DNA of 64,000 nucleotides from Luteococcus sp038433155 (GCF_038433155.1 NZ_JBCDMW010000030.1:52298-116297), one strand, 5' to 3'. Counted from the stretch's first letter, positions 34,944 through 44,503 are shown. The notes: generated by a model not told the origin, from the letters alone. Translations and numbers: made by a program.

Positions 34944-37409
34944 TCAGGCCTTCTTGATCTGCACCAGGGTGGTGTGCTGGCAGTTGCCCTTGGAGACGGG
35001 CGTCCAGTGCAGCGAGGTGAGCACATTCACCGCGCCGCCATGATCCACGCCATCGGCGTCGAAGTCAGTCCAGGCTCCCTGCGGCAGGGAGGCGACGCCG
35101 GGCATGATCCGGGCGGTGACCTTGGCGGGGATCTGCACCCGGCCGCGGTCATTGAAGATCTCCACCATGTCCCCGTTCTTGATGCCGCGCTTCTCGGCGT
35201 CGGGGATGCTGATCCAGACCGCCTGCGGGTGGGCCTCCTGGAGATTGCTGAGATTGCCGTAGGTGGAGTGGACTCGCTGCTTGTAGTGGTGGCCGATCAG
35301 CTGCACGGGGTACTTGTCATTGGACAGCGCCTCCATGGCGCCCTCCCAGGTGTCGACGTGCACCGGGATGGCGGTGATCACGTCGCCCTTCTTGCGGTCG
35401 GGGAACTCCCAGGTCTTGGCCATGTTCCACAGCTGCTCGGAGAAGATCTCGATCTTGCCCGTCGGGGTCTCCAGCGGGTTCTTGACCGGATCGTCCCGGA
35501 AGGCCTTGAGCGCGACGGTGGTCCCCTCCGGGTTGCGGTAGCGGTGCACACCCTTCTTGAGCATCTCGTCGAACTTCGGCATCCCGGGGACGGCCTTCAC
35601 GTTCACCTCGTCCTGCAGGTACTGTGCCCAGCCCTTGAGGTCCCGCCCTTCGGTGACCTTCTGCTCGACGCCGAGCCGCTTGGCGATCTCGGTGACCATC
35701 TCGTAGGCGGGCTTGGACTCGTGCAGCGGCTCGATCGCCTTCTCGCAGGCGATCAGGTAGGCCGTGTCACCGCAGTACTCGCTGGGCACCAGGTCCCAGC
35801 GCTCAGCGGTGGTGGTGTCCGGCAGGACCAGATCGGACAGATCCGCGGAGGTGGACATCTGGTTGTCCACGGTGACGATGAACTCGCACTTGGATTCGTC
35901 GGTCAGGATCTCGCGCAGCTTGTTGAGGTCGGCATGCTGGCTGCCCAGCATGTTGCCGCCGTACTCCAGCAGGAACTTGATTCCGGTACTGAGCTTCTTG
36001 ACCCCCCGCACACCATCCTTGAGCTCGGTCATCTCCTCGCCCCGGACGATCGCCTCGCTCCAGGCAAAATTGCTGATGGCGGCCTTGCAAGGATTGTCAC
36101 CATTGGGCAGCCAGGCGGTCAGTGGCCAGTAGTTGCCCTCCCGGCCACCAGTACCTCCGCCGGGGATGCCCACCTGGCCCAGCACATTGGCCAGGGTGTA
36201 GATGGCCCGGGCCTGGTTCTCACCGTTGGCGTGGCGCTGCGGCCCCCAGCCCTGGGTGATGTTCACCGGCTTGGTACGACCCAGCTCCAGCGCAAACTCG
36301 ATGATGGTCTTCTCCGGCACGCCAGTGATCTTCGAAGCCCACGCCGGGGTCTTCTCGATCCCATCCTCTCCCTTGCCCATGATGTAGCTCAGGTAGGAAT
36401 TGTTGGCCGGAATGCCCTTGGGCATGTGCTGCTCGTCGAAGCCGACGCAGTACTTGTCCAGGAAGGCCTGGTCATGCAGACCGTTCTTCACCAGGTGGTG
36501 GACGATGCCGCTGACCAAGGCGGCGTCGGTGCCGGGACGCGGGGAGATCCACTGGTCCGCCAGGACCGAGACCGAGTCCGAATGCCGGGGGTCGATCACG
36601 ACGATCTTCAACCCGGCCTTGCGCGCGGCCTCCAGTGACACATAGGTGAGGCCGCCCCCCGACATCCGGGTCTCCTGCGGGTTGTTGCCCCACAGCACCA
36701 GCATCCGCCCGTGTTTGATGGAGTCCTCGAAGGAGTTCGACATCTGCTCGTCGGTGTTGCCGTAGTGGAAGCGGGTGATCCCACCGATCTGGCTGTAGGA
36801 GTAGTTGTTGTAGTAGTTCAGGTGGCCACCCATCGCATTGAACAGGCGCTGCCAGCCAGCACCATAGGCCAGGTGGGCATTCCACACTCCAGAGCCGTAG
36901 ACCTTGAAGACGGCCTCCGGGCCGAACTTGTCATAGGTGTACTTCAACTTCTCCGCGAACAGGTCGAAGGCCTCGTCCCAGCTGATCTCCTCCCACTGGC
37001 CGTCGCCTCGCTTGGTGCCTTCCTTGCGCTTGAGCGGCTTCTTGATCCGGTCCGGGTTGTAGATCCGCTGGCGCATGTTGCGGCCGCGCACGCAGGCTCG
37101 GATCTGTCGATTCTCCAGGCTGTCGTCACCGGTGTTGTCGGGCAGCACCCGCACAACCACCCCATCCTTGACCTGCAGGCGCAAGGGGCACCGGGAGCCG
37201 CAGTTGACGATGCAGGCGGACCAGATGGTCCGGTCGGCGTCGGCCAGGCCGTCAGCCTGGCGCACGTGCACCGGCTCGCTGGCGGCCCGCTCCGGGAGGG
37301 TGGACACAAGGGCACCCGTGGCCGCCGCGGCACCCGTCCACTGCATGAGGTGGCGCCGCGACACCCGCGCGCCGTGGCCCGCGCCCTGGACCTGCGTGGA
37401 AGTACCCAC
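34944..37409 (-). CDS. dmsA: DMSO reductase catalytic subunit DmsA, Tat-exported
   Basis: An 821-residue bis-MGD molybdoenzyme reducing DMSO or other S- or N-oxides at the outer face. The twin-arginine signal is VSRRHLMQWTGAAAATG (residues about 15-31). The [4Fe-4S] motif CIVNCGSRCPLRLQV...ACVRGR and NNYSYSQIGG, with a probable Mo-ligand Ser, are DmsA-like. I set the start at GTG 37409, with GGGGG five bases upstream; GTG 37412 is possible. Length matches E. coli DmsA (about 814). First gene of dmsABC-torD. Related selenate or tetrathionate reductases cannot be fully excluded. Confidence 0.93.
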   Translation of the reverse strand: MGTSTQVQGAGHGARVSRRHLMQWTGAAAATGALVSTLPERAASEPVHVRQADGLADADRTIWSACIVNCGSRCPLRLQVKDGVVVRVLPDNTGDDSLENRQIRACVRGRNMRQRIYNPDRIKKPLKRKEGTKRGDGQWEEISWDEAFDLFAEKLKYTYDKFGPEAVFKVYGSGVWNAHLAYGAGWQRLFNAMGGHLNYYNNYSYSQIGGITRFHYGNTDEQMSNSFEDSIKHGRMLVLWGNNPQETRMSGGGLTYVSLEAARKAGLKIVVIDPRHSDSVSVLADQWISPRPGTDAALVSGIVHHLVKNGLHDQAFLDKYCVGFDEQHMPKGIPANNSYLSYIMGKGEDGIEKTPAWASKITGVPEKTIIEFALELGRTKPVNITQGWGPQRHANGENQARAIYTLANVLGQVGIPGGGTGGREGNYWPLTAWLPNGDNPCKAAISNFAWSEAIVRGEEMTELKDGVRGVKKLSTGIKFLLEYGGNMLGSQHADLNKLREILTDESKCEFIVTVDNQMSTSADLSDLVLPDTTTAERWDLVPSEYCGDTAYLIACEKAIEPLHESKPAYEMVTEIAKRLGVEQKVTEGRDLKGWAQYLQDEVNVKAVPGMPKFDEMLKKGVHRYRNPEGTTVALKAFRDDPVKNPLETPTGKIEIFSEQLWNMAKTWEFPDRKKGDVITAIPVHVDTWEGAMEALSNDKYPVQLIGHHYKQRVHSTYGNLSNLQEAHPQAVWISIPDAEKRGIKNGDMVEIFNDRGRVQIPAKVTARIMPGVASLPQGAWTDFDADGVDHGGAVNVLTSLHWTPVSKGNCQHTTLVQIKKA

Positions 37410-37435
37410 CACTACCCCCTGTAGGAGAAACTGTC

Positions 37436-37448
37436 TTGGAGTCTCCAA
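37436..37448. promoter_or_regulatory. Palindrome TTGGAGTCTCCAA upstream of dmsA
   Basis: Perfect 6-bp arms with a one-base centre, 27 bp upstream of the dmsA start and about 90 bp from the divergent gene. A second looser inverted repeat TTCACG/CGTGAA lies near 37465-37490. Both could bind an anaerobic or two-component regulator. Confidence 0.4.
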
Positions 37449-37538
37449 CGCTATCTGACAACCACTTTCACGCCCACTGCCGGGGCCGTGAAGAACATCA
37501 CATAGGCTCGGCGGTGACCACCCGGGAGGAGGACATTC

Positions 37539-38438
37539 GTGACGATCGGGAGCGGTGGACCACCCGGTGCGCGGACGCGCCAGGAGACCATCCTGGCCCA
37601 CCTGGCCCGCGACCCCAGCGGGCTGGTGGTGGTCTGCGACCACGCCGAGCGCAGGCACCGGGCCAGGACCCTGCGCCTGGACGCTTGCCTGGCCGAGGTG
37701 CCGGTCTGGTGGCTGTTGGACCTTGCCCTGGCTGGTGGCACGGCCTGGCTCGACGTCGACCAGTGCACCCGAGCCGCCGCGCGCGAGGACCTGCACCGGA
37801 TTGCCACCTTGGTGGGCCCCTCCCGGCTGCAACTGGGCACGACACCCGGCCCTGGCGGCCGCGGAGCCCTGCTGGAGGAACGTCGCCCTCCGGTGGATCG
37901 CCGTACCGCGCTTGGGCTGCGCCCGCCCCCAGCCCCCTCAGAAAGCACCCACTCACCGGACGGCGACTCGCACACCCGGCTGCTGGAGTCCCTGGCCGCC
38001 GCGGGGGTGGTGGACCAGGATCTGGCCGACTCCCCGGCCCTTGCCCTGGCCGCCACGGGCTGCACCGCCTGCGGTGTCTGTGTCCGCGCCTGCCCGCACG
38101 AGGCCCTGTCCCTCACCCACGAGGGCGGCACGTCGGTGCTGGTGCACCGGGCCACGGCCTGCCGCGGAGAACGACAGTGCGTCACGCACTGTCCCGTCGA
38201 CGCCCTGCAAACCACCGGCACCATCGGCTGGGCGGAGCTGGTGGCTGGCGAGCCCCATGAATTGGCCAGGGTTCCCACTCGCCGCTGCGAGCGTTGCCGC
38301 TCCCGTTTCCCCGATGATGACCGCGCGTTGTGTCACCTCTGCCGCGCCCGCACCGGTGACCCCTTCGGGGTGCATCTGCCGGACCACGTCCTGGCCCGTC
38401 TGGGCCGCGGGGCCGACGGACGTCGCCTCCAACCCTGA
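37539..38438 (+). CDS. Ferredoxin-domain protein divergent from dmsA
   Basis: A 299-residue protein with an N-terminal domain of about 110 residues I do not recognise (LVVVCDHAERRHRARTLRLD, VPVWWLLDLALAGGTAWLD), a linker, then a two-cluster ferredoxin (CTACGVCVRACPHEA and CRGERQCVTHCPVDA, about residues 178-220), and a C-terminal zinc-ribbon-like CERCRSRF...CHLCRAR. GTG 37539 follows GGAGGAGG. Its position beside dmsABC and before a DUF6457 gene suggests a role in Mo-enzyme assembly or electron supply; this is inference. No signal peptide. Confidence 0.75.
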   Translation: MTIGSGGPPGARTRQETILAHLARDPSGLVVVCDHAERRHRARTLRLDACLAEVPVWWLLDLALAGGTAWLDVDQCTRAAAREDLHRIATLVGPSRLQLGTTPGPGGRGALLEERRPPVDRRTALGLRPPPAPSESTHSPDGDSHTRLLESLAAAGVVDQDLADSPALALAATGCTACGVCVRACPHEALSLTHEGGTSVLVHRATACRGERQCVTHCPVDALQTTGTIGWAELVAGEPHELARVPTRRCERCRSRFPDDDRALCHLCRARTGDPFGVHLPDHVLARLGRGADGRRLQP

Positions 38439-38467
38439 CCACCCTCACCCAGAAGCCGGAGGAAGGC

Positions 38468-38992
38468 ATGCACCATCAGGACACACCACCGCTGGACCCA
38501 TGGGTCGATGCTGCCTGTGAGGCGCTGGGCCAGAACCCCCACCTGACGGACACCACCGAACTTCTCGAGCTCGCCGGGCAGGTGGCGACGGCCGGTCTGC
38601 GCCCCATGGCGCCGGTCAGCGCCTATCTGTGGGGCTGGGCGCTGGCCGAGGGACGGGACCGGGAGCTGGCACGGCGTGTGATCCTGGACGCCCTCCCTGC
38701 CGAGCCGCTGCCCGAGGAGTCCCGGGAGGACCCGCGCTGCTGGCAGGCCTTCGTCGCCCAGTCGTGCGGAGGGCTGGGGCTCGACCCGGCAGAGGTTCCG
38801 GTCGACGAGCTGCCCCACCTCGCCCGGGCAGTCGCCCACGCCAGTGTGCGCCCCATGGCGCCGGTGGCCGCCTTCCTGCTGGGGCTGGGCGGCCCCGCGG
38901 GGCTTTCGAGCCGGTTCGACATCGTGCTCGCGGCCGTCCAGTCCGCCTCCGAGGAGCCAACGGGCAATCGGCAGCCGCAAGTGGCAAGCTAG
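38468..38992 (+). CDS. Tandem DUF6457-like protein
   Basis: A 174-residue protein built from two copies of a DUF6457-like helical unit: PWVDAACEALGQNP...ELLELAGQVATAGLRPMAPV (residues 11-49) and CWQAFVAQSCGGLGLDP...LPHLARAVAHASVRPMAPVA (about 92-137). The exact RPMAPV element occurs in both halves. Single-domain members often sit beside molybdopterin or formate dehydrogenase genes in actinobacteria. Here it lies 29 bp after the ferredoxin-like gene, next to dmsABC. Function unknown; a Mo-enzyme accessory role is a guess from context. Confidence 0.7.
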   Translation: MHHQDTPPLDPWVDAACEALGQNPHLTDTTELLELAGQVATAGLRPMAPVSAYLWGWALAEGRDRELARRVILDALPAEPLPEESREDPRCWQAFVAQSCGGLGLDPAEVPVDELPHLARAVAHASVRPMAPVAAFLLGLGGPAGLSSRFDIVLAAVQSASEEPTGNRQPQVAS

Positions 38993-38996
38993 GCCC

Positions 38997-39683
38997 ATGC
39001 ACATCCTCGTGGTTGACGACGACCAGGCCGTCCGCGACTCCCTGGCCCGCTCCATGCAGTACAGCGGTTATGAAGTGAGCACCGCCGCCGACGGCCTGGA
39101 GGCGCTGGCCAAGCTGTCCGCTATCAAGGCCGAGGCCGTGATCATGGACGTGATGATGCCCCGGCTGGACGGTCTGGAGACCACCCGGATGCTGCGGTCC
39201 ACCGGCAATGACGTGCCGATCCTGATCCTCACCGCGCGGGATGCCGTCGGTGACCGGGTGGATGGGCTGGATGCCGGCGCCGACGACTACATGGTCAAGC
39301 CGTTCGCGCTGGACGAGTTGCTCGCCCGGGTGCGGGCGCTGACCCGTCGTTCCCGGCCGGAGAATGACAAGGGCAGCGAGACCCTGGTCTTCGACGACCT
39401 GATCCTGGACACCCAGACCCGGGAGGTCTCCCGCGGTGGGCGCAAGATCAGCCTGACCCGCACCGAGTTCGCGCTGCTGCAGGTCTTCATGGAGCATCCG
39501 CGACGGGTGCTGGAGCGCGGCTGGCTGTTGAACGAGGTCTGGGGCTTCGACTTCCCGACCACGGCCAACTCGCTGGAGGTCTACATCGGCTACCTGCGGC
39601 GCAAGACCGAGTCGCAGGGTGAGTCCCGCCTGATCCACACCGTGCGCGGCATCGGCTACGTGCTGCGCGAAACCCCGCCGTGA
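38997..39683 (+). CDS. OmpR-family response regulator (MprA-like)
   Basis: A 228-residue response regulator. Acidic pocket D7-D9, phospho-acceptor D51 (AVIMDVMMPRLDG), Thr in ILTARDA and Lys in YMVKPFAL complete the receiver; the C-terminal winged helix has LTRTEFALLQVFMEHPRRVL and SLEVYIGYLRRKTE with IHTVRGIGYVLR. It closely resembles mycobacterial MprA, an envelope-stress regulator. It is 4 bp after the DUF6457 gene and 65 bp before its histidine kinase. Confidence 0.93.
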   Translation: MHILVVDDDQAVRDSLARSMQYSGYEVSTAADGLEALAKLSAIKAEAVIMDVMMPRLDGLETTRMLRSTGNDVPILILTARDAVGDRVDGLDAGADDYMVKPFALDELLARVRALTRRSRPENDKGSETLVFDDLILDTQTREVSRGGRKISLTRTEFALLQVFMEHPRRVLERGWLLNEVWGFDFPTTANSLEVYIGYLRRKTESQGESRLIHTVRGIGYVLRETPP

Positions 39684-39748
39684 TCGGTCGGGGTGACCGC
39701 CCCAACCCACCCCTCCCCTGACTGGCCCTTCTTGACAGGCACCCGAAC

Positions 39749-41212
39749 GTGAATCCCCTTGACCGTGTGGTCCGGCTGCTCCCCTGGGGAGACCGCGCGC
39801 CCCATCGCGCCTCGCTCAGCCGTCGGCTGGTCCGGTTGACGGTGATGTCAGTGAGTCTGGCGGTGATGCTGGTGGCCATCGCCGCCTACTGGATGACCCG
39901 GCTCAGCCTCTACACCCAGCTGGACAACGAGCTGGTGGACGTCGCCGCCTATTCCGCCGCCCAGATCGAGCAGGATGTGGAGAGCATGGGCGGGCTCAAT
40001 GCCGGCGCCCTGCGGGCGGCCAATGTGACGCTGATGCTGCTGGCCAGCGACGGCAAGGTGCAGCAGGTCAATGGCGCCACCGTCGCGTTGGAACCGGGCG
40101 ACGACGAGCTGGCCGTGGCCAGGTTGCAGCAGGGCACCACAGCCCGGACGGTGACCGGCTCCACCGGGGTGCGCTACCGGATGATCGCGGTGCCGCAGAC
40201 CATCGGGGACCACCGTTATGCCGTCGTGATGGCCCGGCCGCTGCCGCCCACCGAGACCACCCTGCACTGGCTGTGGTTGACCATGATCACCACCGGCGGG
40301 ATCGGCGTGCTGCTCTCCATCCTGCTCGGGTGGCTCTCGGCCCGGCAGGCGATGAGACCGCTGCGCAACCTGTCGGGCGCCGTGGCACACGTCACCGAGA
40401 CCGACGAGCTGACCCCGATCGAGATCCACTCCGACGACGAGCTGGGCGAGCTGACCCGCTCCTTCAACACCATGCTCAACTCGCTGGGCTCCTCGCGGGA
40501 ACGGCAGAAGCGGCTGATCGCCGACGCCGGACATGAACTGCGAACCCCGTTGACGTCGATGCGCACCAACATCGAGCTGCTAGTGGCCGACGAGAAGAGC
40601 GGCATGCTGCCCGAGGGAGCCCGCGCCGAGATCCTGCATGACATCGCGGCCCAGTTGGGCGAGTTCACCTCCCTGGTGGGTGACCTGGTGCAGCTCTCCC
40701 GGGAGGACAAGGTGACCGCCAATCCGGAACCGCTGGACTTCCGGGATGTGGTGGAATCCGCGATCGTGCGGGCGAAGCGACGCGGGCCCGGACTGAACTT
40801 CGACGTGGAACTCAACCCGCTCTTCCTGGTGGGTGAACCGGACACGCTGGAACGGGCCGTCACCAACCTGCTGGACAATGCGGTCAAGTTCTCCCCGCCC
40901 GGCGGCACCATTCACGTGCACCTGGAAGGGGACCAGCTGCGGATCGCGGACCAAGGGCCGGGGATCGCCGACGAGGACCTGCCACACGTCTTCGACCGCT
41001 TCTACCGCTCGGACCGGGCGCGCAACACCCCCGGCACCGGCCTCGGCCTGTCGATCGTCGCGCACACCATCAACGCGCACGGCGGCCAGGTCACCGCCCG
41101 TCGGTCCGCGGAGGGTGGGGCGGAATTCGTGGTCCGGTTGCCCGGGCAGACCGTGGCCGACCAGTTGGAGGCTGCGGAGTCCACCGGGAACCAGGCCCCG
41201 ACCACCGACTGA
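39749..41212 (+). CDS. Sensor histidine kinase (MprB-like)
   Basis: A 487-residue membrane kinase: first membrane segment about 30-50, an outer domain of about 120 residues, second segment about 172-196, HAMP, then HisKA with H262 in DAGHELRTPLTSM. ATPase motifs are NLLDNAVKFS, IADQGPGIAD and GTGLGLSIVAHTI. Start GTG 39749. Overall layout matches MprB, the partner of MprA. It may sense envelope stress; the next gene is separated by about 280 bp containing a dispersed repeat. Confidence 0.93.
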   Translation: MNPLDRVVRLLPWGDRAPHRASLSRRLVRLTVMSVSLAVMLVAIAAYWMTRLSLYTQLDNELVDVAAYSAAQIEQDVESMGGLNAGALRAANVTLMLLASDGKVQQVNGATVALEPGDDELAVARLQQGTTARTVTGSTGVRYRMIAVPQTIGDHRYAVVMARPLPPTETTLHWLWLTMITTGGIGVLLSILLGWLSARQAMRPLRNLSGAVAHVTETDELTPIEIHSDDELGELTRSFNTMLNSLGSSRERQKRLIADAGHELRTPLTSMRTNIELLVADEKSGMLPEGARAEILHDIAAQLGEFTSLVGDLVQLSREDKVTANPEPLDFRDVVESAIVRAKRRGPGLNFDVELNPLFLVGEPDTLERAVTNLLDNAVKFSPPGGTIHVHLEGDQLRIADQGPGIADEDLPHVFDRFYRSDRARNTPGTGLGLSIVAHTINAHGGQVTARRSAEGGAEFVVRLPGQTVADQLEAAESTGNQAPTTD

Positions 41213-41377
41213 CGGATCGGCCAACCCCTCGGCAAGGAGGGAAGCCGTTGTCAGCGACGAGGCTGCGCATTCCACGAGCGCAGTGGATCGGGGAGCATGG
41301 TGCGGCTCGCCAATCAAGGGCGGGCAGCCACGAGGACACCCGGCCGGAGACATCATCCCCCGAAATCAAGCCGCACA

Positions 41378-41402
41378 CCCTCGACAAGCTCGGGGACCAT
41401 GG
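41378..41402 (+). repeat. Dispersed CTCGACAAGCTCGG repeat copy
   Basis: CCCTCGACAAGCTCGGGGACC followed by ATGG and a degenerate GGCTCGGG unit, between the histidine kinase and the APC permease. The 19-bp core is identical to the copies at 30895 and 31235 inside the S51-like gene. Confidence 0.8.
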
Positions 41403-41493
41403 CGGGGCTCGGGAAACAGGGCGGGACTCGCGGACCGGATTGGTCCACCTTGGGGTGAGGCGACGGGGCGTCGGACGTGGTTGGCTGCGGCGC

Positions 41494-42840
41494 ATGTCTT
41501 CTTCCCCACACACCATGCCAGAGTCCCCCGGCCCCGCCCAGCCGGGCGGCACCCCGCTGCGCCGCGCCGTCGGCACCTGGGGGCTCTTCCTGTTCATCCT
41601 GGGCGACGTGCTGGGCGCCGGGGTCTATGTCCTGGTCGGGCAGGTAGCAGCGCTGGCCGGCGGGGCGGTGTGGGTGCCGCTGGTGGTGGCCTTGTTGCTG
41701 GCCCTGCTCACGGCCGGCAGCTATGCCGAGCTGGCGACGAAGTATCCGCGCGCGGGTGGCTCGTCGTACTACGCCCACCGCGCCTACGGTCCGTTCGCGG
41801 GCTTCTTGGTGGGCTTCTGCATGCTGGCCGCCGGGATCGTCTCGGTCGGCGCCCTGGCGCTCGGTTTCGCCGGGGACTACCTGGGTGAGTTCGTGCGACT
41901 GCCGGTCCCGCTGGTGGTGGTGGTCTTCCTGGCCCTGCTGGCCGCGTTGAATGCCCGCGGGATCAAGGAGTCGATGGGGGCCAATGCCGTGGCCACCATC
42001 ATCGAGGTGTCCGGACTGCTGACGGTGCTCGTGCTGGGCATCGTGGTGATTGCCCGCGGCGACGCGGACCTGTCCCGGCTGACCCAGCTGGGCGCTCCGG
42101 GGCATGGCGCGGTCCAGGCGGTGCTGGCCGCGGCGGTACTGGCCTTCTACTCCTATGTGGGCTTCGAGACGTCGGTGAACGTCGCGGAGGAGGCCCGCGA
42201 CCCCAACCGCTCCTACCCGCGAGCCCTGTTTGGTGCGCTGGTGGTGGCGGCGGTGATCTATGCCGGCGTCGGCGCGGCCGCCAGCGCCATCCTGCCCACG
42301 GATCGGTTGGCCGCCTCCTCCGGGCCGCTGCTGGAGGTGGTGCGGGCGGCCGGCGGGATCCCGCCGGTGTTGTTCAGCCTGGTGGCGCTGGTGGCCGTGG
42401 CCAATGGTGCGCTGCTGACCGGGATCATGTCTTCCCGGCTGGCCTATGGAATGGCCCGCGACGGGCTGCTCCCCCGCGCCCTTGCCCGGGTGCTGCCGGG
42501 ACGGCGTACCCCGTGGGTGGCGATCCTGGTCACCTCGGGCCTGTCGGTGGTGCTCGCCCTGACCGGGGAGATCGACACCCTGGCCGCCACCCTGGTGCTG
42601 CTTCTGCTGGTGGTCTTCGCCAGCACCAACCTGGCGGTGCTGGTGCTGCGACGTGACCAGGTGGGCCACGAGCACTTCCGGATCCCGTCGGTGGTGCCAG
42701 CTCTGGGGCTGGCCTCCTGTCTACTGCTGGCCACCCAGGTGGAAGCCGCCACCTGGCGCCTCGGGCTCCCGCTGTTGGCGGTCGGGGTGCTGTTGGCCGC
42801 CTTGGCTGCCCGTCGCTCACCGGAGCCGGCCAACCAGTGA
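41494..42840 (+). CDS. APC-family amino acid permease
   Basis: A 448-residue transporter with about 12 membrane segments. The first segment has GLFLFILGDVLGAGVYVLVG, the unwound substrate-binding pattern of the APC superfamily, and AFYSYVGFETSVNVAEEARD with PNRSYPRALFGALVV is the conserved segment 6 region. ATG 41494 was chosen from the hydrophobic start; ATG 41515 is also possible. The substrate is not evident. Confidence 0.88.
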   Translation: MSSSPHTMPESPGPAQPGGTPLRRAVGTWGLFLFILGDVLGAGVYVLVGQVAALAGGAVWVPLVVALLLALLTAGSYAELATKYPRAGGSSYYAHRAYGPFAGFLVGFCMLAAGIVSVGALALGFAGDYLGEFVRLPVPLVVVVFLALLAALNARGIKESMGANAVATIIEVSGLLTVLVLGIVVIARGDADLSRLTQLGAPGHGAVQAVLAAAVLAFYSYVGFETSVNVAEEARDPNRSYPRALFGALVVAAVIYAGVGAAASAILPTDRLAASSGPLLEVVRAAGGIPPVLFSLVALVAVANGALLTGIMSSRLAYGMARDGLLPRALARVLPGRRTPWVAILVTSGLSVVLALTGEIDTLAATLVLLLLVVFASTNLAVLVLRRDQVGHEHFRIPSVVPALGLASCLLLATQVEAATWRLGLPLLAVGVLLAALAARRSPEPANQ

Positions 42841-43218
42841 ACGACACCTCCCAGTCACGACTGGATTGACCGGAAATCCATTCATTGGCAGGGGCTACTT
42901 CTGTGTTGCACGGGACTTCGACGGGTTCTCCACCGGCACCAGGCGTGAGGGCTGGCCGACTGGAGCTCGACCGCTGGACCGGGAAGGCTCCCGCCGGCTT
43001 CGAGCGGGTGGACCGTGGCGCCACCATCGCCCGCTGAGCCTGTCGCTCGGGGCAGACGCTCGGCCGTACCCGCCATGCCCGGGCGGGTACGGCAGGCCAG
43101 CCGACCGTCGTCCTCCGGGGTCCGACGCCAGCCCACGTCGCCAGACCAGCCCACCCCTAGGGGTGTAAAAGACCTTGTGGGCTTGGCAATGAGTGTGCTT
43201 CGGGGGCACCTTTGAGAG
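42841..43218. other. 378-bp intergenic region
   Basis: No gene seen. It contains the perfect palindrome at 43152 close to the start of the AI-2E family gene and the presumed promoter (TAAAAG just after it). Open frames on either strand here are short and without family resemblance. Confidence 0.6.
43152..43165. promoter_or_regulatory. Perfect palindrome CACCCCTAGGGGTG
   Basis: 14-bp perfect palindrome 54 bp upstream of the AI-2E family gene. The same core with one change occurs at 17410 upstream of cspA. It resembles GC-rich operators of CsoR-like repressors; the binding protein is unknown. Confidence 0.5.
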
Positions 43219-44400
43219 GTGCACCAACCCGAGCTGTCCGACACTCCCTTCCATCGCTCCCGCGCGCTTGACCTCGCATTGCGCGTCGGCGTGCCCTTCC
43301 TGGTCAGCGTGGCCTTTGCCTGGGTGGCCATCCGGCTGATCAGCCAGGCCCGCTTCGCACTGGTCCCGATGGCGATCGCCCTGCTGCTCACCGCCCTGCT
43401 CAGCCCCGCGGTGCGCTGGCTGCGCAGGCATCTACGCTTGGGGCCATACCTGGCAGGTGCCCTGGCGCTGCTGACGGCGCTGGGCATCATCGGGGCGGTG
43501 CTTGGCTACGCAGTCACGGTGCTGCTCTCGGATCTGGGCGACATCACCTCCCTGGCGCAAAGATCAGTGCACCAGGGCGCCACGTGGCTGCGCGACGGTC
43601 CGCTGCACCTGCAGGACGGTCAGCTCACCGAGGCCGTGGACAAGGCGCAGGCCTGGCTGACCGGTCACAGCTCCAACATCGTCACGACGGTGATGAGCTT
43701 CGGCGGTTCCCTGAGCGAGCTGACGGCCATGGCCCTGCTGGGCTTCATCAGCGCCTTCTTCTTCCTGAGTGACGGCGCCCGGATCTGGCAGCACCTGCTG
43801 TGGCTGGTGCCGCCCCGCTCCCGCACCCGGCAGTACGAGGCCTCCCGTCGCAGCTGGCGCAGCCTGGAGCTGTACGCCCGCACCGCCGTGGTGGTGGCCT
43901 TCATCGATGCCTTCTTCATCGGGATGGGTGCCTGGCTGCTGGACGTCCCCTTCCCGCTGCCGCTGGCCATGCTGGTCTTCGTCTCCGCCTTCGTGCCCTT
44001 CGCCGGGGCAATCGTCTCCGGGCTGGTGGCCGTGGTGCTGGCGTTGTTCACCGGCGGCCCGACGGCGGCTGCACTGATGGCCGTCGTGGTGCTGGCGGTG
44101 CAGCAGCTGGAGGGCAATGTGCTGCAGCCGCTCCTGATGGGCCGCGCCGTCTCCCTGCATCCCTATGCGGTGATCGTCGGGGTCAGCCTGGCCGGCTACC
44201 TGTGGGGTCTGGTGGGGGCGCTGCTGGCGGTGCCCGTGATGGCGGTGGTGACGTCCTGGCTGCGATACCTGAACGACACCGACCCCTTCCCCCAGCTGGA
44301 CCAGGCCGACGGGGAGGATGAACACCGACCCTACCCCCGTCGGGAACCGGCCGACCCCGCAGCCGCCGGTGGTGCCCGGCCGGCCGCCACGGAGGTCTGA
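43219..44400 (+). CDS. AI-2E family transporter
   Basis: A 393-residue membrane protein of the AI-2E/PerM family with about eight membrane segments. Family marks are FALVPMAIALLLTALLSPAV with RWLRRHL near the start, and the conserved C-terminal LEGNVLQPLLMGRAVSLHPY. Members export varied substrates or act as cation antiporters; the AI-2 name should not be taken literally. The GTG start at 43219 has GAGAG immediately upstream, which is tight, so the true start may differ by a few codons. The last 30 residues are charged and disordered. Confidence 0.87.
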   Translation: MHQPELSDTPFHRSRALDLALRVGVPFLVSVAFAWVAIRLISQARFALVPMAIALLLTALLSPAVRWLRRHLRLGPYLAGALALLTALGIIGAVLGYAVTVLLSDLGDITSLAQRSVHQGATWLRDGPLHLQDGQLTEAVDKAQAWLTGHSSNIVTTVMSFGGSLSELTAMALLGFISAFFFLSDGARIWQHLLWLVPPRSRTRQYEASRRSWRSLELYARTAVVVAFIDAFFIGMGAWLLDVPFPLPLAMLVFVSAFVPFAGAIVSGLVAVVLALFTGGPTAAALMAVVVLAVQQLEGNVLQPLLMGRAVSLHPYAVIVGVSLAGYLWGLVGALLAVPVMAVVTSWLRYLNDTDPFPQLDQADGEDEHRPYPRREPADPAAAGGARPAATEV

Positions 44401-44433
44401 CCCGCATCCCGCACCTCCCGGCGTGGTCAGGAC

Positions 44434-44503
44434 CACTGCGCAGCCGCAAAGTCTTGGGGCAGCCGCTCCAACAGCTGCCCCAACACCCAACTGCTGCGCA
44501 GTG
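44434..44503. repeat. ~70-bp two-stem repeat element, family 2 copy A
   Basis: Outer arms CACTGCGCAGC (44434-44444) and GCTGCGCAGTG (44493-44503) enclose an inner 10-bp stem TTGGGGCAGC/GCTGCCCCAA (44454-44483). A second copy is at 62761. Both copies sit between convergent genes, so they can serve as bidirectional terminators. Confidence 0.85.
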
